Assembly (NCBI GenBank): GCA_043816955.1
Contig: JBDRHL010000123.1
Location: forward strand, 1 to 8,109
Length of the DNA: 8,109 nucleotides
Direction: 5' to 3'
Source: JBDRHL01 sp043816955
Lineage (GTDB): Bacteria; Planctomycetota; Phycisphaerae; Sedimentisphaerales; CAYZTY01
The notes beneath the pieces were generated by a model. That model was not told the origin of the DNA, did not search any database, and worked only from the letters and a program-made list of their open reading frames with translations. This document shows, piece after piece, positions 1 through 5,428 of this stretch (its first letter is position 1; every line of letters starts with the position of its first letter). A program made the position numbers and the translations under genes.

Positions 1-248
1 GTTTCTTTATTACCTGCCTCAACAGCCTCAATCGCCTTGTCTATAGACTGTGATATCATAGGCAGATGTTCGGAATGAATCTTCTCAAGGCTTAAACATT
101 TTGCGTCCATTTCTTTTTTTATATCCATGCCGGGCTTTTGCCCATGGTCTGCGCAGCATGAACTGGCCTTAGCAATCGGAATGGTCATTACAACTATTGC
201 AGCCATACCAATAACGCTAACGATTGCTACTAATCTTGCTTTGCTCAT
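1..248 (-). CDS. Small exported Cys/His/Met-containing protein, partial (3' end off window)
   Basis: I do not recognise a named family. The frame is open from an ATG at 248 to the left edge (82 full codons, no stop). A Shine-Dalgarno AGGAGA at 256-261 sits 7 bases upstream of the ATG. The first 28 residues look like a signal peptide: basic SKAR, a hydrophobic core at about residues 6-25, then an AKA|SS cleavage site. The mature part starts SSCCADHG and carries Cys31, Cys32, Cys51, His35, His58, His61 and several Met, followed by a polar, probably helical segment. It lies 72 bases after csoR on the same strand with no clear terminator between, so it is probably co-transcribed from the CsoR-type promoter. 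A periplasmic metal-binding or copper-stress role is inferred from residue content and context only. Confidence 0.75.
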   Translation of the reverse strand, partial: MSKARLVAIVSVIGMAAIVVMTIPIAKASSCCADHGQKPGMDIKKEMDAKCLSLEKIHSEHLPMISQSIDKAIEAVEAGNKE

Positions 249-320
249 TTTTTGTTCTCCTAATTAAATATTTTTGCTTTTATTTCAACCGCTCAGGGAA
301 TGGTACTCCATGCCCCAATA

Positions 321-602
321 TTACCCTTTTCGTGTTCGATGTATCAGTTTGAGGATTTCATCCAGCTTCTGTTCTTTTTCTTTTTCAGACGCTCCCTTTA
401 CAGCATCAGTTACACAATGCCGAAAGTGTTTTTCCAATATCTTTTCTTCTATTCGGCCGAGAGCACCTTTGACTGCCTGTATCTGTGTTAGGATATCGAT
501 ACAGTATTTACGGTCCTCGATCATCTTTTGAACACCGCGAACCTGTCCCTCAATTCGCCTTAATGCTACCAGATTGTCAGCATGATCAGGATTCTTTTTC
601 AT
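321..602 (-). CDS. csoR: CsoR-family copper-sensing transcriptional repressor
   Basis: 93 residues, normal for the CsoR/RcnR family (all-helical, tetrameric, DNA-binding). Near the N-terminus is the family signature LRRIEGQVRG (residues 13-22), followed by the metal-site helices. Cys34 in YCIDILTQ, His59 and Cys63 in KHFRHC match the Cys-His-Cys Cu(I) ligand set of CsoR. This is unlike the His-rich Ni/Co set of RcnR or the two-Cys set of the sulfur sensor CstR. In the family, Cu(I) binding releases DNA and derepresses copper efflux or chaperone genes. The ATG at 602 has a strong Shine-Dalgarno (AAAAGGGGC, 607-615). A perfect GC-centred palindrome at 633-651 just upstream fits the known CsoR operator type, so autoregulation is likely. 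The gene probably heads a unit with the small exported protein at 1-248. No copper ATPase or CopZ is visible inside the window. Confidence 0.93.
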   Translation of the reverse strand: MKKNPDHADNLVALRRIEGQVRGVQKMIEDRKYCIDILTQIQAVKGALGRIEEKILEKHFRHCVTDAVKGASEKEKEQKLDEILKLIHRTRKG

Positions 603-606
603 TTTT

Positions 607-615
607 TGCCCCTTT
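607..615 (-). promoter_or_regulatory. Ribosome binding site of csoR
   Basis: On the minus strand AAAAGGGGC ends 4 bases before the ATG at 602, with the AAGGGG core at a usable distance. It supports 602 as the start of csoR. Confidence 0.6.
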
Positions 616-630
616 TGTACTTTTCTTCTT

Positions 631-636
631 ATTATA
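631..636 (-). promoter_or_regulatory. -10 box (TATAAT) of the csoR promoter
   Basis: An exact TATAAT reads on the minus strand at 636 to 631, 28 bases before the csoR ATG, which would place transcription start near 624 and leave a leader of about 20 bases. No good -35 is seen: the best candidate is TTCAAA at 661-656 with a 19-base spacer. A weak -35 or long spacer is plausible for a regulated promoter. The box overlaps the left arm of the palindrome at 633-651. Confidence 0.55.
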
Positions 637-651
637 CCCCACAGGGGTATA
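633..651. promoter_or_regulatory. CsoR operator (perfect 8-bp inverted repeat)
   Basis: TATACCCC-ACA-GGGGTATA is a perfect inverted repeat with 8-base arms and a 3-base centre. CsoR operators are known to be GC-centred palindromes with TACCC and GGGTA arms, which this site matches. It overlaps the TATAAT box and extends into the promoter spacer, so a bound repressor would block RNA polymerase. It lies 31 bases upstream of csoR itself. The seen part is the palindrome and its position; binding by CsoR is inferred from family and adjacency. Confidence 0.82.
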
Positions 652-689
652 TTTGTTTGAAAAAAATTTATTTTTTTGACAATTTCCAG

Positions 690-1817
690 CTAAATCATTG
701 TTTCCGCCGATATTATGCCACCGGCAACAACATTGTCATTAAGATCATAAAGCACCAGCCTTTGACCCGGGCAGGGGGCAAATTGAGGCTGATCGAACTG
801 GATTGTCATCCGGGTTTTATTTACCCCAGTGAGTCTACAGGGCCAAGGGTCGCCATAGGAGCGAATTTTTCCAAATAATCGTCCGTCTTCAATGAGTTTT
901 TCGGGTATGAGGATATTGATTTGGTCGGCTGTGACAGATATGGAAACAACCTCTTCTTTTGCCCCCAAGGCAATAGTATTCGTCTGAGCATTTATCTTGC
1001 CTACATAAAGAGGCTTGCCTCCAGCAAAACCAATGCCCCTTCTCTGACCAAGTGTATAATTGGCGATCCCTTTATGTGTGCCAATCTTATTGCTCTGCAT
1101 ATCTGTTATGTCACCCGGCCGGTTAGCCTGACCAGCAGCTAAAGTTGCTCGGTAATCGCTTTCGCCAGCAAAACACAATTCCATGCTCTCCGCCTTGTTG
1201 GCAACAGTCCGATTGAGGTTGGAAGCAATTGAGCGAACCTCGCTTTTTGTTAATTCACCCAGCGGCAAAACAAGCTTTGTAAGCTTATCCGAAGCGATGC
1301 CATACAGAAAATAGCTCTGGTCTTTGGTTTTATCATTTGCTCGACTTAGACGTACCTGAGCATTTATTGTAGAAACTCTTGCATAATGACCTGTAGCAAG
1401 ATACTTAATGTCAAAAGTTTCTTCCAAAAAATCCCAGAGAAGCGAAAACTTCAGAGAAGTATTGCAGTCAACACAAGGATTGGGAGTCCGACCTTCTGCA
1501 TAGGATTGGCGGAAGTGTTTTATTATAAGCTCTTCAAAGGCTTCAGTGACATCTACAAAATAATGAGGTATATTCAACTCATTGCAAACAAAGGCAGCAT
1601 CGGCACCACAGCAGCCTCGCTTGCCTGTGTTGCAGGCGACAGGGATTTTCATTGTGATACCCAGCACATCCCAACCCTGTTCTTTGAGCAGATGGGCCGC
1701 TACGCTGCTGTCTACACCGCCACTCATTAAGACTGCTATTTGTTTGTCCGGCTCCTTCTTAGGCTGCCATGATGAAAAAGTTGGTGACAATAATTTGACT
1801 TGTAATTGGTGAGTCAT
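690..1817 (-). CDS. mnmA: tRNA-specific 2-thiouridylase MnmA
   Basis: 375 residues, near the family norm. MnmA adenylates and thiolates U34 of the Glu, Gln and Lys tRNAs in the cytoplasm, using persulfide sulfur delivered from cysteine desulfurase. The ATP pyrophosphatase (PP-loop) motif SGGVDSS is at residues 32-38. The catalytic cysteines are Cys115 in GRTPNPCVDCN and Cys215 in SMELCF. KDQSYFLY (165-172) and the C-terminal beta-barrel region with TLGQRRGIG (255-263) are also present. About 25 residues precede the first core strand, slightly more than usual, with no better internal start. The ATG overlaps the hemL stop as ATGA, and GAGG sits 10 bases upstream, so translation is coupled to hemL. 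It is the last gene of the operon before the csoR promoter. Its substrate tRNA-Glu, charged, is also the substrate of GluTR in this operon, and its sulfur ultimately comes from cysteine, the CysK product. Confidence 0.95.
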   Translation of the reverse strand: MTHQLQVKLLSPTFSSWQPKKEPDKQIAVLMSGGVDSSVAAHLLKEQGWDVLGITMKIPVACNTGKRGCCGADAAFVCNELNIPHYFVDVTEAFEELIIKHFRQSYAEGRTPNPCVDCNTSLKFSLLWDFLEETFDIKYLATGHYARVSTINAQVRLSRANDKTKDQSYFLYGIASDKLTKLVLPLGELTKSEVRSIASNLNRTVANKAESMELCFAGESDYRATLAAGQANRPGDITDMQSNKIGTHKGIANYTLGQRRGIGFAGGKPLYVGKINAQTNTIALGAKEEVVSISVTADQINILIPEKLIEDGRLFGKIRSYGDPWPCRLTGVNKTRMTIQFDQPQFAPCPGQRLVLYDLNDNVVAGGIISAETMI

Positions 1818-3091
1818 CTCGTAAATGCCTCAACTGCTTCAAGGGTCTTTTGAATATCCTGATTGATATGAGCAATAGATAAAAAGGCTGTTTCAAATTG
1901 TGACGGCGGTAGTAACACACCTGATTTTAACATATGCTTAAAGAACGCCGCATACTTCAACGTATCAGACTGCTTGGCTGTGATATAATCTATGACAGTA
2001 CCCTTAGAGAAAAAAATAGTAAACATTGAGCCTACTTGGTTAATTTGAACCTCAATATTAGCTTTCCGAAAAGCTTCTTTGAGACCAGTAATGAACTTAC
2101 AGGTTTTTTCATTAAGTTCATTGTACGGATTGTTTTGGATAAGATACTTTAAGACAGCAATCCCAGCAGAAGCAACTACCGGATTGCCGGAAAGGGTTCC
2201 TGCCTGGTAAACGAGCCCAACCGGAGCTAAATTTTCCATGATTTCTCTTTTGCCGCCAAATACCCCCACAGGCAAACCGCCACCTACTATCTTACCAAGC
2301 GTTGTTAAATCAGGATTAACATTATAAAGCGACTGAGCACCGCCTAAGGCAACTCGGAATCCTGTTATGACCTCATCAAAAATAAGTACAGCTTTAATTT
2401 GGTCAGCTATCTTACGGAGTTCTTGAAGAAATCCGTTCCTGGAAGGGATAATGCCCATATTCGCAGCTATTGGTTCAACAATTACGCAGGCGATATCCTC
2501 GGCATATTTCTCAACAAATAAGCGGACTGTTTCGATATCGTTATATGGTGCTATGAGAGTTTCCGCTGCGATAGAAGCCGGAACACCGGCGGTATCCGGC
2601 ACAGAAAATGTAGCAACTCCGGAGCCGGCTTTTACCAGCAGGCTGTCGCTGTGTCCATGATAACATCCTTCAAACTTGAGGACTTTATTTCTGCCTGTAT
2701 AGCCTCTGGCCAATCTTATTGCACTCATTGTCGCTTCGGTGCCGGAATTAACCATTCTTAGAAGCTCAATCGAAGGAAAAGCTTTTTTGATAAGCTCAGC
2801 AAATTTGCACTCAGGCTCAGATGACAAACCGTAACTCGTTCCTCTACCGACAGCTTTTTTAATTGCTTCAGTTATGTCTGGATGCGTATGATCAAGAATA
2901 TGGGCTCCCCATGACATCAGATAATCAATATATTTATTGCCATCGACATCATATAAGTATGCCCCCTTTGCTTTTTCGATAACAAGCGGCTCAGTTCCGA
3001 CAGCTGTAAAGGCTCGTACCGGACTATTCACACCACCGACTATCGATTGACAGGCTCTTGTATGTTTTTGTTTACTCAGCGACAAAGCCAC
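1814..3091 (-). CDS. hemL: Glutamate-1-semialdehyde 2,1-aminomutase
   Basis: 425 residues, the normal size for this PLP enzyme. It converts glutamate-1-semialdehyde to 5-aminolevulinate, the second step of the C5 route. Family features in order: the GGVNSPVRAF opening (19-28), the phosphate-binding SGTEA (116-120), the GCYHGHSD segment (142-149), FDEVITGFR (238-246) with the PLP-ring Asp239, and the Schiff-base Lys267 in TLGKIVGGGLPVG. The start is GTG at 3091: AAGGA at 3101-3105 lies 9 bases upstream, and the N-terminal residues LSKQKH lead directly into the conserved region. The gene overlaps the hemB end by 16 bases and shares an ATGA junction with mnmA. In the family HemL is a dimer and takes the unstable semialdehyde from GluTR, which is encoded in the triple fusion of the same operon. 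Nothing looks degraded. Confidence 0.97.
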   Translation of the reverse strand: MALSLSKQKHTRACQSIVGGVNSPVRAFTAVGTEPLVIEKAKGAYLYDVDGNKYIDYLMSWGAHILDHTHPDITEAIKKAVGRGTSYGLSSEPECKFAELIKKAFPSIELLRMVNSGTEATMSAIRLARGYTGRNKVLKFEGCYHGHSDSLLVKAGSGVATFSVPDTAGVPASIAAETLIAPYNDIETVRLFVEKYAEDIACVIVEPIAANMGIIPSRNGFLQELRKIADQIKAVLIFDEVITGFRVALGGAQSLYNVNPDLTTLGKIVGGGLPVGVFGGKREIMENLAPVGLVYQAGTLSGNPVVASAGIAVLKYLIQNNPYNELNEKTCKFITGLKEAFRKANIEVQINQVGSMFTIFFSKGTVIDYITAKQSDTLKYAAFFKHMLKSGVLLPPSQFETAFLSIAHINQDIQKTLEAVEAFTR

Positions 3092-4047
3092 TTGGAAATT
3101 TCCTTAGCATAATAAGTAATAATTGCATCAGCGCCAGCCCTTTTCAAAGCTGTCATAGACTCGATAACAACGTCTTTTTCATCAAGTACACCAGCTTTGA
3201 CAGCGTGTTTTATCATTATGTATTCACCGCTTACATGATAAGCCGCTATGGGCAAAAGCGTCCTTTGCCGCAAATCGTTTAGAATATCCATATACGGAAG
3301 TCCAGGCTTGACCATCAGCCAATCGGCGCCTTCTGCTTCATCATGTAAGGCATCTCTGACAGCCTCTCTGCGATTAACAGGAGACAATTGATAGGATTTT
3401 CTGTCCCCAAATTCTGGAGCAGATTTTGCTGCATCCCGGAATGGGCCATAAAATGAAGATGCAAATTTCGCGGCATATGACATTATAGCTGTATCGCAAA
3501 GACCATTTTCATCGAGGCGATCGCGAATTGCTTTAACCTGGCCGTCCATCATCGCAGACGGTGCTGCTATGTCCGCACCGGCCTGGGAATAAACCTTTGC
3601 CATCTCAGCAAGAATCTCGATAGAAGCATCATTGTCTATTCGGCCTTTTTCATCAATTATTCCGCAATGACCATGTGTTGTGTATGGGCACAGACAAACA
3701 TCAGTAATCACAACAAGCTCCGGTTTGATTTGCTTTATCCGTTGTATAGCAGACGGCACAGTTCCGGCCGAATCGAGAGCCGCTCGTCCTTTATCATCTT
3801 TTTTGTGCGTCTCGGGTACAGCGAAAAGCAAAACAGCAGGGATTTTCAAGTCCTCAATTTCTTTTTCCAGCAAATCGACGCTTGTCCTGTAAACGCCCGG
3901 CATTGATTCTATCGGCTCTTTTCTACCATCACCTTCCACAATAAACAAAGGCAGAATAAAATCGTCGGCAGTTAAAGTTGTCTGGCAGGACAGCCGCCTG
4001 CGACCTTCGGTTAATCTGTTTCTTCGCAGTCTTGTTTTAGGAAACAT
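3076..4047 (-). CDS. hemB: Delta-aminolevulinic acid dehydratase (porphobilinogen synthase)
   Basis: 323 residues, full length. It condenses two 5-aminolevulinates to porphobilinogen in the cytoplasm. The catalytic Zn site is of the three-cysteine type: Cys118, Cys120 and Cys128 in DVCLCPYTTHGHCG. The two active-site lysines are Lys194 in MSYAAKFASSFYGPFR and Lys247 in MVKPGLPYMD; the conserved DRKSYQ, NRREA and HVSGEY blocks are present. The N-terminal arm (RLRRNRLTEGRRRL), used for oligomer contacts in this family, is intact, which supports the ATG at 4047. The start lies inside the last codons of cobA-hemD (11-base overlap) without a strong Shine-Dalgarno, implying coupling. The 3' end overlaps hemL by 16 bases. 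The protein is ordinary and much better conserved than the fused proteins beside it. Confidence 0.97.
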   Translation of the reverse strand: MFPKTRLRRNRLTEGRRRLSCQTTLTADDFILPLFIVEGDGRKEPIESMPGVYRTSVDLLEKEIEDLKIPAVLLFAVPETHKKDDKGRAALDSAGTVPSAIQRIKQIKPELVVITDVCLCPYTTHGHCGIIDEKGRIDNDASIEILAEMAKVYSQAGADIAAPSAMMDGQVKAIRDRLDENGLCDTAIMSYAAKFASSFYGPFRDAAKSAPEFGDRKSYQLSPVNRREAVRDALHDEAEGADWLMVKPGLPYMDILNDLRQRTLLPIAAYHVSGEYIMIKHAVKAGVLDEKDVVIESMTALKRAGADAIITYYAKEISKWLCR

Positions 4048-5428
4048 ATGGTTGTACCACTTTTGCTTTAATGTTCAGTTCGTTAAGTTGTTTTGCCGTT
4101 ACATCGCCTATGCACCAAACCTCTTTGGCGAAAGCCTTTTGCCCATATTTTCCCCAATATGCTCTGGCGCCGGACGGGCAGGTAAAGTAAATCACGTCAT
4201 AATCTGGTAATTTTCGACCCAATTCGTGGTGCGGCTGTACACAATGCAGACACAGACGTTCAACCTTGCCAAGTTTATCTGCCAAGGCAGACGCCAATGC
4301 CTCGGTGGCCGTTGCACTCTGTACAAGTAGAACGTTTGCTTTGCTCTCTGTTTCAGTGTTATTAAGAATTGCTTCGGAGCCCATACCAGCAGGTATGTGA
4401 TTTGCGACTAATCCATTCTCTTCAAGCAACATGGCGGTACCTTGGCCACACGAAATTACTTTTGCTGAATGAAAAACTCTGCTGTCGTAACCGGCATCTT
4501 TCAGAGCTTCAAAAAATATACGCACAGAGGATTTGCTGGTAAATATTGCATAGCCAAAATAGCGGTTGCGTAACTGCTCAACTATTTTCGGAAGTCTCTC
4601 ACATTCCTTTTTGTCACGTATTACTTTGACTGCCGGCCAATGCAGAATCGTACCCATAGTTCTGAAATTTGACGGGTCAAGACCTGTGAATAGTATTCTG
4701 GGTCTGTTCGGGGACAATTTGTTATCTTCAGCAGCTTTACCAACGATGAGCATGGCTGGCGATTGCATAGAAGCATCCTGTGCCAAATCAGCTATATTAT
4801 TCAAACTACCCTTAACCTGGTTTTGCCAGGGCATGCCAACACGTTCGAGAAGTGCAGCAGGACAATTATTAGGCCATCCGTTATTTATAAGGTTATCTAC
4901 AACCTTATCGAGAACACTGACACCCATGAATACAACAAGTGAATCTGCCTTGGGGAAAGACCTGTTTAGTTTCCCTCCGGCACATCTGGCAGTGACTACG
5001 GCAAACGACGATGATTGCTCGCGTTGTGTCAGGGGCAAATCAGTCAAACATGGTTCTGCTGTAGCAACAGTCAGGCCAGGGATAACTTCGCAAGGTATTT
5101 CATTTTTTGATAAAAATATCAATTCTTCCATACCCCGCCCGAAAATATGCGGATCTCCTATTTTTACTCGAGCAACAGTTTTTCCTTTCCTTGCTGTATT
5201 AAGCATTAACATATTAATCTGGTCCTGATTCTTGCGACCATTTTCATCTACCAACCACTCAAGGTACTTGCCCTTCAATGATACACCAAGGTCATCCAGA
5301 AACGTTTTTGGCAACAAATCATCACATATGAGTATATCGGCTTTCCTGATAGCTCTGAGGCCGCGAATTGTAATCAGGTCTGCAGAACCCGGCCCAGCGC
5401 CTACGATGTATACTGTCCCTATACTCAT
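4037..5428 (-). CDS. cobA/hemD: CobA-HemD fusion: uroporphyrinogen-III C-methyltransferase / uroporphyrinogen-III synthase
   Basis: 463 residues with two enzymes in one chain. Residues 1 to about 232 are the SAM-dependent methyltransferase that makes precorrin-2: VYIVGAGPG (6-14), IGDPHIFGRG (90-99), PGLTVA (117-122), LPLTQRE (131-137), and LIVGKA closing the domain (227-232). Residues about 243-463 are uroporphyrinogen-III synthase, which closes and inverts ring D of hydroxymethylbilane: AIFTSKSSVRIFF (294-306), YFTCPSGARAY (414-424) and CIGDVTAKQL (439-448). The same fusion is known from Clostridia and delta-proteobacteria. The methyltransferase half is divergent: KIGDP where KGGDP is usual, GSAD in the glycine loop, and the usual YVGKR-like segment after the first 50 residues is replaced. 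The ATG at 5428 overlaps the previous stop as ATGA, with AGGAG at 5441-5445, 12 bases upstream. It sits at the branch between heme and siroheme/cobalamin, so activity of both halves matters. HemD sequences vary greatly, but the assignment is firm from motifs plus context. Confidence 0.93.
   Translation of the reverse strand: MSIGTVYIVGAGPGSADLITIRGLRAIRKADILICDDLLPKTFLDDLGVSLKGKYLEWLVDENGRKNQDQINMLMLNTARKGKTVARVKIGDPHIFGRGMEELIFLSKNEIPCEVIPGLTVATAEPCLTDLPLTQREQSSSFAVVTARCAGGKLNRSFPKADSLVVFMGVSVLDKVVDNLINNGWPNNCPAALLERVGMPWQNQVKGSLNNIADLAQDASMQSPAMLIVGKAAEDNKLSPNRPRILFTGLDPSNFRTMGTILHWPAVKVIRDKKECERLPKIVEQLRNRYFGYAIFTSKSSVRIFFEALKDAGYDSRVFHSAKVISCGQGTAMLLEENGLVANHIPAGMGSEAILNNTETESKANVLLVQSATATEALASALADKLGKVERLCLHCVQPHHELGRKLPDYDVIYFTCPSGARAYWGKYGQKAFAKEVWCIGDVTAKQLNELNIKAKVVQPYVS

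Noticed and set aside
296..316. Hairpin after csoR (GGGGCATGG ... CCATTCCC) as a terminator
   Set aside because: The stem is short with a mismatch and is not followed by a T run on the transcribed strand, so it does not look like an intrinsic terminator; readthrough to the gene at 1-248 is more likely.
321..602. RcnR or CstR instead of CsoR
   Set aside because: RcnR needs extra His ligands, including one at the very N-terminus, and CstR lacks the His. Cys34-His59-Cys63 plus the operator type fit CsoR best.
676..681. Perfect TTGACA on the plus strand as a promoter -35
   Set aside because: No -10 box lies at 16-18 bases downstream, and it would drive antisense transcription into mnmA. It is probably chance in an A/T-rich gap.
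274..878. Plus-strand open frames over csoR and the end of mnmA
   Set aside because: They overlap clear minus-strand genes, give low-complexity Phe/Ser-rich products and have no family features.
4566..5228. 220-residue open frame on the plus strand
   Set aside because: It lies wholly antisense to cobA-hemD, has no recognisable motif or ribosome site, and mirrors the strongly coding opposite strand.
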